NCBI RefSeq assembly: GCF_003851685.1
Contig: NZ_CP027727.1
Coordinates: forward strand, 620,001-684,000
Origin: Pseudomonas sp. R5-89-07
Lineage (GTDB): Bacteria; Pseudomonadota; Gammaproteobacteria; Pseudomonadales; Pseudomonadaceae
Reading direction: 5' to 3'
DNA: 64,000 nt
Position numbers and translations under genes: made by a program. Shown here one piece after another: positions 11,596 to 20,194 of this stretch. Numbering within the stretch: position 1 is the stretch's first letter; each line of letters opens with the position of its first letter. The notes under the pieces are model-generated. The model was given only the letters and a program-made list of their open reading frames with translations. It was not told the origin of the DNA and did not search any database.

Positions 11596-13149
11596 TCAGC
11601 GACTCAAATACATCCGAGTCGTCAGCAGATAAACCGGCAACCCCGACACCAGAATCAACAACGCCGCATAAGGCGCCGCCGCCGCAAACTCCACATTCGA
11701 AGTATGCGCCCACACGGCGGTGGCCAAGGTATTCAGCCCGGTCGGACTGAGCAGCAAGGTCGCCGTCAATTCCTTCATCGCATCCAGAAACACCAGCGCA
11801 AACGCCGCGCCCAGTGCCGGGAAGATAATCGGCAGTGTCACCCGGCAAAACGCACTGAATGACGATGCTCCGAGCGTGCGCGCCGCTTCTTCCAGCTGGG
11901 GCGCGGCCTTGTTCAACGCGGTGCGAATCGGTGCCTGGGCCAGCGGCAGAAACAACAGCGCATAGGCGATCAGCAACAGTGCCGAGGTCTGATACAGCAC
12001 CGGCACATAATGCAATGCGAAATACACCAGCGTCAGCGCAATCACCAGGCCGGGCAGGGCGTGCAGCAGGTACGGCAGGCGTTCAGCCCAGATCGCCAGT
12101 CGGCCTTTATAGCGCACCACCAGCAAGCCGACCGGCACGGCCAGCACCAGGCACAACGCTGCGCCACCCAGGGAAAGCGCCAGGGACGATAACAACGCTT
12201 CACTGATCTCGGCCACTGGAAATGCCGCCGACGAACCCACGGCCAGCCAGTAGCCGAGCATCCCCAGCGGAATGCCGCTGCCAATGATCGCCAGCGTCAG
12301 GCAATAGAGTTGGCCAAGCGGCGCCCACTTGCCCAGCTTCACCTGTTCGGCGTGCCGCGCCGCGCCCTGGCCGATGCGCACATGGCGGCCCTTGCCGCGC
12401 ATGCGCAGCTCCAGCCACAACAAGGTCAGGCACATCGCCAACAGCACCGCCGAGAGCATCGCCGCATTGGCGTTGCTGAATTCCAGCTCGAATTGCTGAT
12501 AGATCGCGGTGGTAAAAGTCTGCAGGCCGATGATCGACAGAGCGCCGAACTCCACCAGCATGTGCAGCGCAATCAGCAGGGCGCCGGCCACCAGCGAGGG
12601 CCACAGCAGCGGCAAGGTAATGCGCCGAAACACGCCCCAGCGATTCAGCCCCAGGGTGCGCGCCGATTCTTCCAGGGCGGGATCAAGATTGCGCAGCGTC
12701 GCGGCCACCGGCAGGAATACCAGCGGATATTTGGACAGGCTCATCACCAGGATCGCGCCGCCAAGGCCTTCGAAGTTGGCGCTCAGCGACACCCAGGTGA
12801 AGCTGCTGACAAACGCCGGCACCGCAAACGGCAGGCACAGGATCACCCCCCAAAGGCGGCGCCCAGGCAGATTGCTGCGCTCCAACAACCAGGCCAGGGA
12901 CAAGCCGACCACGCCACACACCACCGTCACGCCGACCATCAGCGCCAAGGTGTTGCGCAGTAGCCCGAAGACATAAGGCCGCCACAGCAGATGCACCGCC
13001 TGCGCCCAGCCGGCTTGCCAGGTCTTGAGCCCGACATAGGCCAGTGGCAACAGGCTCAGACCAACCAGCAACAGCACCGGCAGCAGTAGCCAGATGGAAG
13101 GGCGTTTGCGCCGGGGACGAAAACCTGCGGCGCTGAGCGATGGGGTCAT
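11596..13149 (-). CDS. fbpB: Ferric iron ABC transporter permease (FbpB type)
   Basis: This is the inner-membrane permease of a periplasmic Fe(III) importer. The 517-residue protein is a fused two-half permease with about 12 predicted spans. Each half carries an EAA loop for ATPase docking: EESARTLGLNRWGVFRRITLP and EEAARTLGASSFSAFCRVTLP. The N-terminus has the basic FRPRRKRPS stretch before the first span. Its ATG overlaps the stop of the upstream binding-protein gene (ATGA). No ATP-binding subunit gene lies on either side, so the ATPase must be encoded elsewhere. Confidence 0.9.
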   Translation of the reverse strand: MTPSLSAAGFRPRRKRPSIWLLLPVLLLVGLSLLPLAYVGLKTWQAGWAQAVHLLWRPYVFGLLRNTLALMVGVTVVCGVVGLSLAWLLERSNLPGRRLWGVILCLPFAVPAFVSSFTWVSLSANFEGLGGAILVMSLSKYPLVFLPVAATLRNLDPALEESARTLGLNRWGVFRRITLPLLWPSLVAGALLIALHMLVEFGALSIIGLQTFTTAIYQQFELEFSNANAAMLSAVLLAMCLTLLWLELRMRGKGRHVRIGQGAARHAEQVKLGKWAPLGQLYCLTLAIIGSGIPLGMLGYWLAVGSSAAFPVAEISEALLSSLALSLGGAALCLVLAVPVGLLVVRYKGRLAIWAERLPYLLHALPGLVIALTLVYFALHYVPVLYQTSALLLIAYALLFLPLAQAPIRTALNKAAPQLEEAARTLGASSFSAFCRVTLPIIFPALGAAFALVFLDAMKELTATLLLSPTGLNTLATAVWAHTSNVEFAAAAPYAALLILVSGLPVYLLTTRMYLSR

Positions 13150-14174
13150 CAGTTCAGGCCAACGTCACGTTCCAGGTCCAGGGCTTCTTCCGCATTGCCA
13201 AGGTCCGCAGGGGTGACTTTCGGCGGCTGCAGTTCGCTGAAAGGCTTGAGGCCACGATTGGACTGCATGCCTTTGCGCAGCGGGTATTCAGCCGAGGTGT
13301 TGGTGATCACGCGCTGGCCTTCTTCGCTGGCCATGAACGCCAACAGTTGCTGGGCTTCCTTGGGGTGCTTGCTGGATTTCAGCGCGGCAGCGGAAGACAC
13401 CGTAATCAGGCCGCCGGCATCGCCGTCGGTGAAATAGTGCAGTTGGGAGTCGAGGTTGGTTTTCTCTTTCTTCAGGGCAAACCAGTAATAGTTGTTCACC
13501 AGTACAGTCGCCACTTCGCCGTTTTCCACGGCTTTGAGCGCCACCATATTGTTGCTGTACACCTTGCCGAATGCGCGCAGTCCGGTCAGCCATTCTTCTG
13601 CGGCTTCACGCCCGTGCAGCTTGATGATCGCCACCGCCTGTTCCTGGAACGCACCGCTGGTGGGTACGAAGCCAACCTTGCCTTGCCACTCGGGGCCGGC
13701 GAAATCCAGCACCGACTTGGGCAGGTCTTTTTCGGCAATCAGTTTGGGGTTGAAGGCGACCACGCGGGTGCGTGCGGTCACGCCCATCCAATCGCCGTTA
13801 CTGCCGACGTATTCCTTGGGCAGCACGTCGAGGGTGCTGGCATCGATTTTGGCCAGCAGGCCTTGCTCGCCCAGTTTGTTCAGGGGCGGCGACTCTTCGG
13901 TGTAGATCACGTCGGCGGGCGAGCGGTCGCCTTCTTCGACGATTTGGCTGGCCAGCTGGTTGCTGCTGCCTTTGCGTACATTGACGTGAATGCCGGTCTT
14001 GGCTTCAAAGGCTTTGGCGAGTTCGTCGCCGACTTCCTTGTGCTGGCCGTTATAGAGGGTCAGGGAGACCTTGTCGGCAGAATAGGCGGTGGGCGAGAGC
14101 AGGGTCAGGCCGAGCAGAGTGATGGTCAGGCCACGCAGAAGGGAGGTCTTGAGACGGGTATCGCGGATGATCAT
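13149..14174 (-). CDS. fbpA: Ferric iron ABC transporter substrate-binding protein (FbpA type)
   Basis: This periplasmic Fe(III)-binding protein delivers iron to the permease encoded immediately downstream. The 341-residue protein has a cleavable signal peptide of about 32 residues ending SPTAYSA. Candidate iron ligands of the transferrin-like bacterial family are visible: His in YNGQHKEV, Glu in TEESP and the adjacent Tyr pair in NNYYWF. GAGGA precedes the ATG. A perfect inverted repeat lies just upstream at 14190-14214. No clear Fur box was recognised. Confidence 0.93.
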   Translation of the reverse strand: MIIRDTRLKTSLLRGLTITLLGLTLLSPTAYSADKVSLTLYNGQHKEVGDELAKAFEAKTGIHVNVRKGSSNQLASQIVEEGDRSPADVIYTEESPPLNKLGEQGLLAKIDASTLDVLPKEYVGSNGDWMGVTARTRVVAFNPKLIAEKDLPKSVLDFAGPEWQGKVGFVPTSGAFQEQAVAIIKLHGREAAEEWLTGLRAFGKVYSNNMVALKAVENGEVATVLVNNYYWFALKKEKTNLDSQLHYFTDGDAGGLITVSSAAALKSSKHPKEAQQLLAFMASEEGQRVITNTSAEYPLRKGMQSNRGLKPFSELQPPKVTPADLGNAEEALDLERDVGLN

Positions 14175-14189
14175 CCGGGGTTTTCCTCA

Positions 14190-14214
14190 CTTGTAAGATA
14201 CAAATTCTTACAAG
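14190..14214 (-). promoter_or_regulatory. Inverted repeat upstream of fbpA, candidate operator
   Basis: CTTGTAAG (14190-14197) and CTTACAAG (14207-14214) form an 8-bp perfect inverted repeat with a 9-base spacer, 16 bases upstream of the fbpA ATG. It does not resemble a Fur box and lacks a T-tract, so a repressor site is more likely than a terminator. Confidence 0.45.
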
Positions 14215-14282
14215 GATAAACGATAAAACTTCTCATGTGCGGATGAGCAGGCATCACTGCCACGTTTTAAACCCCAGAAACG

Positions 14283-14305
14283 AAAAAACCCGCTTTCGCG
14301 GGTTT
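14283..14305 (-). terminator. Terminator of the first tRNA-Leu gene
   Basis: Reading the reverse strand, AACCCGC-GAAA-GCGGGTT is followed by a run of T. An identical copy follows the second tRNA gene. Confidence 0.85.
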
Positions 14306-14315
14306 GATCTGAATT

Positions 14316-14402
14316 TGGTGCCCAGGAGAAGACTCGAACTTCCACGACCTTGCGATCACCAGCACCTGAAGCTGGCGTGTCTACCAATTTCACCACCTGG
14401 GC
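14316..14402 (-). tRNA. tRNA-Leu (anticodon CAG), copy 1
   Basis: The 87-nucleotide reverse-strand gene has the acceptor stem GCCCAGG/CCTGGGC and an encoded CCA at 14316-14318. The anticodon stem CCAGC/GCTGG encloses the loop TTCAGGT, giving anticodon CAG, which reads CUG. It has a long variable arm typical of class II tRNA-Leu and the T-loop GTTCGAGTC. It is identical to the copy 240 bases upstream at 14556-14642. Confidence 0.95.
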
Positions 14403-14437
14403 ATTATCAAGCAACGTTGCCGCTGTTGATGGGTCGA

Positions 14438-14466
14438 ACTATACGGCGGGCTTTTTGATCTGTAAA
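14438..14466 (-). promoter_or_regulatory. Promoter of tRNA-Leu copy 1
   Basis: On the reverse strand a -35 TTTACA (14466-14461) is followed by a 17-base spacer and a -10 TATAGT (14443-14438). This is near-consensus sigma-70 architecture, with the start expected about 30 bases before the mature tRNA. Confidence 0.8.
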
Positions 14467-14522
14467 CCCCTGATTCAAAAAAATAAATCAAGTTTTCCGT
14501 TAAAAATCAAAGACCTGAAACG

Positions 14523-14545
14523 AAAAAACCCGCTTTCGCGGGTTT
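14523..14545 (-). terminator. Terminator of the second tRNA-Leu gene
   Basis: The hairpin AACCCGC-GAAA-GCGGGTT followed by a T-run on the reverse strand is identical to the terminator at 14283-14305. Each tRNA copy is therefore a self-contained transcription unit. Confidence 0.85.
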
Positions 14546-14555
14546 GATCTGAATT

Positions 14556-14642
14556 TGGTGCCCAGGAGAAGACTCGAACTTCCACGACCTTGCGATCACC
14601 AGCACCTGAAGCTGGCGTGTCTACCAATTTCACCACCTGGGC
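14556..14642 (-). tRNA. tRNA-Leu (anticodon CAG), copy 2
   Basis: This copy is identical over its full 87 nucleotides to 14316-14402, with anticodon CAG, an encoded CCA and a class II variable arm. The identity runs through the downstream terminator and ends just upstream of the 5' end of the tRNA. The promoter-proximal sequence is similar but diverged. Confidence 0.95.
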
Positions 14643-14676
14643 AGCATCAACAACGTTGCCGTCGTCGATGGCGCGC

Positions 14677-14705
14677 ACTATACGGAGGCCCTTTTCAGCT
14701 GTAAA
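14677..14705 (-). promoter_or_regulatory. Promoter of tRNA-Leu copy 2
   Basis: Reverse-strand TTTACA (14705-14700), a 17-base spacer and TATAGT (14682-14677) match the hexamers of the other copy. The spacer sequence differs. Confidence 0.8.
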
Positions 14706-14866
14706 CCCCTGGTATGAAAAAAACCTGGAAAATCTCACCATTGGTCGTGCAAGGTGCTCGCAGGGGGCTACAAAAGGCTTTTAAACACTTGTTGATGCCT
14801 GAAATTTCCCGTTTCAATACGCGTATGCCAAACTAACCCGCATATAGACAAGGTGAAAACTCTCTA

Positions 14867-17500
14867 ATGGCCGATTGGCAGTCCCTCGATCCCGAGGCCG
14901 CTCGTGAAGCGGAAAAATATGAAAACCCTATTCCTAGCCGTGAACTGATCCTGGCGCACCTCGCCGATCGTGGTTCGCCTGCTAGCCGCGAGCAACTGGT
15001 TGAAGAATTCGGTCTGACCACCGAAGACCAGATCGAAGCCCTGCGCCGCCGTTTGCGTGCGATGGAGCGCGATGCTCAGTTGATCTACACCCGCCGAGGC
15101 ACCTACGCGCCGGTCGACAAGCTCGACCTGATCCTCGGCCGCATCGCCGGCCATCGGGACGGCTTCGGCTTCCTGATTCCGGATGACGGCAGTGACGACC
15201 TGTTCATGAGCCCTGCGCAAATGCGCCTGGTGTTCGACGGCGACCGCGCACTGGCGCGTGTTTCCGGGCTGGACCGTCGTGGTCGCCGCGAAGGCGTGAT
15301 CGTCGAAGTGGTGTCCCGTGCCCACGAGTCCATCGTTGGCCGTTACTTCGAAGAAGGCGGCATTGGGTTCGTTGTGCCGGATAACCCGAAGGTCCAGCAG
15401 GAAGTGCTGATCACCCCGGGCCGCAATGGCGCCGCCAAGGTCGGCCAGTTTGTCGAGGTGAAAATCACCCACTGGCCAACGGCGCGCTTCCAGCCCCAAG
15501 GCGATATCGTTGAAGTGGTCGGCAACTACATGGCGCCGGGCATGGAAATCGACGTTGCGCTGCGCACCTACGATATTCCTCACGTCTGGCCCGAGGCTGT
15601 GCTCAAGGAAGCCGCCAAGCTCAAGCCGGAAGTCGAAGACAAAGACAAAGAGAAGCGCATCGACCTGCGCCATCTGCCGTTCGTCACCATCGACGGCGAA
15701 GATGCCCGCGACTTCGACGATGCGGTCTACTGCGAAGCCAAGCCTGGCAAACTGCGCCTGTTCTCCGGCGGCTGGAAGTTGTTCGTCGCGATTGCCGACG
15801 TGTCCAGCTACGTGAAGATCGGTTCGGCCCTGGATAACGAAGCCCAGGTGCGCGGCAACTCCGTGTACTTCCCTGAGCGCGTGATCCCGATGCTGCCCGA
15901 GCAGCTGTCCAACGGCCTGTGCTCCCTGAACCCGAAAGTCGACCGTTTGGCCATGGTGTGCGAGATGACCATCTCGAAAACCGGTGAAATGACCGACTAC
16001 CAGTTCTACGAAGCGGTGATCCACTCCCAGGCGCGCCTGACCTACAACAAGGTCAGCACCATCCTGGAAACGCCGAAGACCAGCGAAGCCAAGGCCCTGC
16101 GTACCGAGTACGCCGGCGTGGTGCCGCACCTCAAGCAACTGTACTCGCTGTACAAAGTGTTGTTGGGTGCCCGTCATACCCGTGGCGCGATCGATTTTGA
16201 AACCCAGGAAACCCGGATTGTCTTCGGTTCCGAGCGCAAGATCGCCGCGATCACCCCGACGACGCGTAACGATGCGCACAAGCTGATCGAGGAGTGCATG
16301 CTGGCGGCCAACGTGGCCACCGCTGAATTCCTGAAAAAGCACGAGATTCCGGCTCTGTACCGGGTGCACGACGGCCCGCCGCCGGAGCGCTTGGAAAAAC
16401 TGCGCGCGTTCCTCGGTGAGCTCGGCCTGTCCCTGCACAAAGGCAAGGACGGCCCGACGCCGAAGGACTACCAGGCCTTGCTGGCCAGCATCAAGGACCG
16501 TCCGGATTACCACGTGATCCAGACCGTCATGCTGCGCTCGCTGAGCCAGGCGGTGTACAGCGCCGATAACCAGGGCCACTTCGGCCTCAATTACGAAGCG
16601 TATACCCACTTCACCTCGCCGATCCGTCGTTACCCCGACTTGCTCACGCACCGCGCGATCCGCAGCGTGATCCATTCCAAGCAGAACACCCCGCACGTCA
16701 AGCGCGCCGGTGCCATGACCATTCCGAAGGCACGGATCTATCCGTACGACGAAGCGGCCCTGGAACAGTTGGGCGAGCAGTGCTCCATGAGCGAGCGCCG
16801 CGCCGATGAAGCCACCCGCGATGTGGTCAATTGGCTCAAGTGCGAATTCATGAAGGACCGCGTGGGCGAGTCGTTCCCAGGTGTGATCACCGCCGTGACC
16901 GGTTTCGGCCTGTTCGTCGAGCTGACCGACATCTACGTCGAGGGCCTGGTGCACGTCACCGCCTTGCCGGGCGACTACTACCACTTCGATCCTGTGCATC
17001 ACCGCCTGGCGGGCGAGCGCACCGGTCGCAGTTTCCGCCTGGGTGACACGGTGGAAGTGCAGGTCATGCGTGTCGACCTCGACGAACGCAAGATCGACTT
17101 CGGCATGCCTGACAAACCCGCTGAACCGGTTGGCCGTAAAAAGCGTGGTGCTGAAACGGCAGCTCCAGCCAGCAAAGGCAAAGGGACTGCAGCGAAAGCG
17201 GCGGCCGTCGAGGCTGCGCCTGCCAAGGCCGGTCGTCGTTCCTCTGCCAAGGAAAAAGCTCCTGAGGCCTATCGCCCTAGCGATGCCGCGGCGAAGAACG
17301 CCGAACTGCGCAAGAGCCGCGAGTTGAAGCAGCAGTTGCTCAACGAAGCCAAAAGCGGTGGTAAAGCGGCGTCTGGGGGAAAGTCCCAAGGGGCGGAAAA
17401 ACCGTCGAACAAACCCAGTAAACACCGTAAAGGCCCGCCGAAAGCGGGTTCGGCCCCCGCAAAAAGCGGCGGGTCGCGCAAACCTAAGGCCAAGTCATGA
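14867..17500 (+). CDS. rnr: Ribonuclease R
   Basis: RNase R is a processive 3'-5' exoribonuclease that degrades structured RNA and acts in quality control and cold growth. The 877-residue protein has an N-terminal winged-helix region (about residues 20-90), cold-shock domains, and an RNB catalytic domain with the metal-binding DGEDARDFDDAVY at about residue 280. An S1 domain (about 650-725, GVITAVTGFGLFVEL) is followed by a long Lys/Ala-rich tail (730-877). No strong ribosome-binding site precedes the ATG. The stop overlaps the rlmB start (ATGA). Confidence 0.96.
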   Translation: MADWQSLDPEAAREAEKYENPIPSRELILAHLADRGSPASREQLVEEFGLTTEDQIEALRRRLRAMERDAQLIYTRRGTYAPVDKLDLILGRIAGHRDGFGFLIPDDGSDDLFMSPAQMRLVFDGDRALARVSGLDRRGRREGVIVEVVSRAHESIVGRYFEEGGIGFVVPDNPKVQQEVLITPGRNGAAKVGQFVEVKITHWPTARFQPQGDIVEVVGNYMAPGMEIDVALRTYDIPHVWPEAVLKEAAKLKPEVEDKDKEKRIDLRHLPFVTIDGEDARDFDDAVYCEAKPGKLRLFSGGWKLFVAIADVSSYVKIGSALDNEAQVRGNSVYFPERVIPMLPEQLSNGLCSLNPKVDRLAMVCEMTISKTGEMTDYQFYEAVIHSQARLTYNKVSTILETPKTSEAKALRTEYAGVVPHLKQLYSLYKVLLGARHTRGAIDFETQETRIVFGSERKIAAITPTTRNDAHKLIEECMLAANVATAEFLKKHEIPALYRVHDGPPPERLEKLRAFLGELGLSLHKGKDGPTPKDYQALLASIKDRPDYHVIQTVMLRSLSQAVYSADNQGHFGLNYEAYTHFTSPIRRYPDLLTHRAIRSVIHSKQNTPHVKRAGAMTIPKARIYPYDEAALEQLGEQCSMSERRADEATRDVVNWLKCEFMKDRVGESFPGVITAVTGFGLFVELTDIYVEGLVHVTALPGDYYHFDPVHHRLAGERTGRSFRLGDTVEVQVMRVDLDERKIDFGMPDKPAEPVGRKKRGAETAAPASKGKGTAAKAAAVEAAPAKAGRRSSAKEKAPEAYRPSDAAAKNAELRKSRELKQQLLNEAKSGGKAASGGKSQGAEKPSNKPSKHRKGPPKAGSAPAKSGGSRKPKAKS

Positions 17501-18258
17501 GTCTGGAAAAAATCTACGGCGTGCACGCCGTAGAAGCACTGCTGCGTCACCATCCCAAGCGCGTCAAGCAGGTTTGGCTGGCGGAAGGTCGCAGCGAGCC
17601 GCGCGTGCAGGCACTGGTCGAGCTGGCCAACCAGAACAAGGTTGCCATCGGCCAGGCTGAGCGCCGTGAAATGGACGTGTGGGTAGAAGGCGTTCACCAG
17701 GGCGTGGTTGCTGACGTCAGTCCGAGCCAGGTGTGGGGCGAAGCCATGCTCGACGAGTTGCTCGACCGTACCGAAGGTGCGCCATTGCTGCTGGTGCTGG
17801 ACGGCGTGACCGACCCGCACAACCTCGGCGCCTGCCTGCGTTCGGCCGACGCTGCCGGCGCGCTGGCGGTGATCGTGCCTAAAGACAAGTCGGCGACCCT
17901 CACGCCGGTCGTGCGTAAAGTCGCCTGCGGCGCGGCGGAAGTGATTCCGCTGGTAGCCGTGACCAATCTGGCGCGCACCCTGGAAAAGCTCCAGCAGCGC
18001 GGCTTGTGGATTGTCGGTACGGCGGGGGAGGCCGAAGTCAGTATTTATGACCAGGACCTCACCGGCCCGACCATCCTGATCATGGGCGCCGAAGGCAAGG
18101 GCATGCGTCGCTTGACCCGTGAGCATTGCGATTACCTGGTGCACCTGCCGATGGCCGGTAGCGTCAGCAGCCTGAACGTGTCGGTGGCGACGGGCGTGTG
18201 CCTGTTCGAAGCCCAGCGTCAGCGCGGGGCGAAGGCCAAGGCCAAGCCCAAGAAGTAA
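17497..18258 (+). CDS. rlmB: 23S rRNA Gm2251 2'-O-methyltransferase RlmB
   Basis: RlmB is a SAM-dependent SpoU-class enzyme that methylates the ribose of G2251 in the peptidyl-transferase P loop. The 253-residue protein has an N-terminal substrate-binding domain (residues 5-80) and a trefoil-knot SPOUT domain. SPOUT motifs are TDPHNLGACLRSADAAGA, GAEGKGM and LPMAGSVSSLNVSVATG. It is translationally coupled to rnr (ATGA overlap), the usual gammaproteobacterial pair. Confidence 0.96.
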   Translation: MSLEKIYGVHAVEALLRHHPKRVKQVWLAEGRSEPRVQALVELANQNKVAIGQAERREMDVWVEGVHQGVVADVSPSQVWGEAMLDELLDRTEGAPLLLVLDGVTDPHNLGACLRSADAAGALAVIVPKDKSATLTPVVRKVACGAAEVIPLVAVTNLARTLEKLQQRGLWIVGTAGEAEVSIYDQDLTGPTILIMGAEGKGMRRLTREHCDYLVHLPMAGSVSSLNVSVATGVCLFEAQRQRGAKAKAKPKK

Positions 18259-18278
18259 TCAGGTTGATGCAGGTCAAA

Positions 18279-18370
18279 ATGTGGGAGGGGGCTCGCCCCC
18301 GATAGCGGTTTTTCAGTTGCAGAGGTTGTGACTGACCCACTGCAATCGGGGGCAAGCCCCCTCCCACATT
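18279..18370. repeat. REP pair (REPIN), long geometry
   Basis: Arms GTGGGAGGGGGCTCGCCCCC and GGGGGCAAGCCCCCTCCCAC flank a spacer of about 44 bases containing AGCGG and GACTGACCC. The left arm has one T-to-C change. It lies between rlmB and the rpsF promoter. Confidence 0.88.
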
Positions 18371-18415
18371 GTTTTTGTGGTGTTTGGGCGATTGTTCAAA
18401 TAATCACCAATCACC

Positions 18416-18444
18416 TTGCGCCGCTCCTTCCCCTTCTCTACAAT
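18416..18444 (+). promoter_or_regulatory. Sigma-70 promoter of the rpsF operon
   Basis: TTGCGC (18416-18421), a 17-base spacer and TACAAT (18439-18444) lie about 120 bases upstream of rpsF. The long GC-rich leader that follows could carry the S6:S18 autoregulatory RNA known from many bacteria, but I could not confirm its fold. Confidence 0.6.
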
Positions 18445-18564
18445 TGCGCCCCTTGCCCACCTGGCAGGCACGCATGTGCCTCCCCTGCGGCAAGATCCAT
18501 AAGTGTCATTCACTCCTTGTCTGACCGTTTTTGAGCGGCAGGCTACAACCCGTAAGGAGCATTC

Positions 18565-18987
18565 ATGCGTCATTACGAAATCATCTTTTTGGTCCACCCG
18601 GATCAAAGCGAGCAAGTCGGCGGCATGGTTGAGCGTTACACCAAGCTGATCGAAGAAGACGGCGGCAAAATCCACCGTCTGGAAGATTGGGGCCGTCGTC
18701 AACTGGCCTACGCAATCAACAATGTTCACAAGGCTCACTACGTGATGCTGAACGTTGAGTGCACTGGCAAGGCCCTGGCCGAGCTGGAAGACAACTTCCG
18801 CTACAACGATGCAGTGATCCGTAACCTGGTCATCCGTCGCGAAGAAGCCGTTACCGGCCAATCCGAGATGCTCAAGGCTGAAGAAAACCGCAGTGAGCGC
18901 CGTGAGCGTCGCGACCGTCCTGAGCACGAAGGCGCTGATAGCGCTGATAGTGATGACAGCGACAACAGCGATAACGCTGACGAGTAA
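18565..18987 (+). CDS. rpsF: 30S ribosomal protein S6
   Basis: S6 binds with S18 on the platform of the 30S subunit. The 140-residue protein opens with [18 protein letters not shown], and [12 protein letters not shown] is conserved. AAGGAG lies seven bases before the ATG. The tail from about residue 110 is very acidic with Asp/Ser repeats and ends in Glu. C-terminal poly-glutamylation of S6 by RimK is established in E. coli and pseudomonads. It is first in the S6-S18-membrane protein-L9 operon. Confidence 0.97.
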   Translation: MRHYEIIFLVHPDQSEQVGGMVERYTKLIEEDGGKIHRLEDWGRRQLAYAINNVHKAHYVMLNVECTGKALAELEDNFRYNDAVIRNLVIRREEAVTGQSEMLKAEENRSERRERRDRPEHEGADSADSDDSDNSDNADE

Positions 18988-19015
18988 TCCACGGACCTTT
19001 TAAGGAGCCTATCAA

Positions 19016-19246
19016 ATGGCACGTTTCTTCCGTCGTCGTAAATTCTGCCGCTTCACCGCTGAAGACGTGAAAGAGATCGATTACAAAGATCTCAACACTC
19101 TGAAAGCCTACGTATCCGAGACCGGCAAAATCGTTCCAAGCCGTATCACCGGTACCAAAGCACGTTATCAGCGTCAGCTGGCCACCGCTATCAAGCGCGC
19201 CCGCTTCCTGGCCCTGCTGGCCTACACCGACAGCCACGGCCGCTGA
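19016..19246 (+). CDS. rpsR: 30S ribosomal protein S18
   Basis: The 76-residue basic protein opens [25 protein letters not shown] and contains [19 protein letters not shown], both characteristic of S18. It has AAGGAG at 19001-19006 and lies 28 bases after rpsF. It dimerises with S6 during assembly of the 30S platform. Confidence 0.97.
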
Positions 19247-19282
19247 GACCGGGCAGTCGACAAGTAGTAAGGGATTGAATGC

Positions 19283-20176
19283 ATGCGCGCCTTAGCTGAG
19301 TTCATCATGCGCGGTCGTATGCAGGCCACTCTGGTAGTGGCTGGCTGTGCGGCATTGCCGTTGCTTTATTGGTTGGGTGCTGCCGCCGGTTGCCTTGTGC
19401 TCCTGCGGCGCGGTTTGAAGGACGCCCTTGGCGTTCTTGCCCTGGGTTTGTTGCCGGCCTTGATCTGGTGGCTGCAAATGGGTGATCCACGGGTACTTCT
19501 GGTACTGCTGGGGTCATCGAGCCTTGCGTTGGTTTTACGCGCAAGCGAGTCCTGGGTCCGTACGCTGCTGGTCAGCGTGGCATTGGGGTTGGTGTACTCA
19601 GTGATGCTTGGCGCGGCTTTCCGCCCGCAAATCGAGGCGCTGTCGCAGGAAATCGTCAAGATCCTGCCGCTGGCCCTCGGGGATCTCTACCAGCAATTGT
19701 CGGTAGATGAGCGAGCGCGGTTTGCGTCACTGATTGCTCCGGTCCTGACCGGCCTGATTGCGGCTTTGCTGCAGGTCGTCAGCGTGCTGAGCCTGATTCT
19801 TGGGCGTTACTGGCAGGCGTTGTTGTACAACCCGGGTGGTTTTGGTCGCGAGTTTCGCAGTATCAGAATCCCAGCGGGGCCGGCGATGTTGCTGCTGGCG
19901 TGCATGGTTGTCGGACCGAACTTCGGTCCACAGATGGCCTTGCTGGCGCCGATTTGCAGCGTACCGCTGGTGTTTGCCGGATTGGCCCTGATTCATGGGC
20001 TTGTTGCGCGCAAGCGCCTGGCCAAGTTTTGGCTGGTGGGGTTGTACGTCACGCTGTTGCTGTTCATGCAGCTGATTTATCCGTTACTCGTGGTCTTGGC
20101 CATTGTCGACGGCCTGATTGATTTTCGCGGACGTCTGGCGTCGAAAGATGCCGATAGCGCGAACGGTGAAGGTTAA
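19283..20176 (+). CDS. Integral membrane protein of the DUF2232 (YybS-like) family
   Basis: This 297-residue hydrophobic protein has about eight predicted membrane spans, including LLYWLGAAAGCLVLL, VLALGLLPALIWWL and LLLACMVVGPNFG. It is conserved in this position between rpsR and rplI in pseudomonads and resembles the DUF2232/YybS family, whose biochemical role is not established. The start ATG 19283 lies 36 bases after rpsR, and its stop is 18 bases before rplI. It is probably co-transcribed with the ribosomal genes. Confidence 0.85.
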   Translation: MRALAEFIMRGRMQATLVVAGCAALPLLYWLGAAAGCLVLLRRGLKDALGVLALGLLPALIWWLQMGDPRVLLVLLGSSSLALVLRASESWVRTLLVSVALGLVYSVMLGAAFRPQIEALSQEIVKILPLALGDLYQQLSVDERARFASLIAPVLTGLIAALLQVVSVLSLILGRYWQALLYNPGGFGREFRSIRIPAGPAMLLLACMVVGPNFGPQMALLAPICSVPLVFAGLALIHGLVARKRLAKFWLVGLYVTLLLFMQLIYPLLVVLAIVDGLIDFRGRLASKDADSANGEG

Positions 20177-20194
20177 AAGTTAGAGGATTTTCAC

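Noticed and set aside
14248..14266. Reverse-strand sigma-54-like sequence upstream of fbpA
   Set aside because: Spacing between GG and GC is one base too long and the -12 element is CTGC.
14864..17425. Very long open frame antisense to rnr, and similar ones opposite ygiQ (22357-24690) and hflX/hflK
   Set aside because: They mirror codon structure of well-supported GC-rich genes, show low-complexity His/Gln/Arg-rich translations and lack recognisable domains or ribosome-binding sites.
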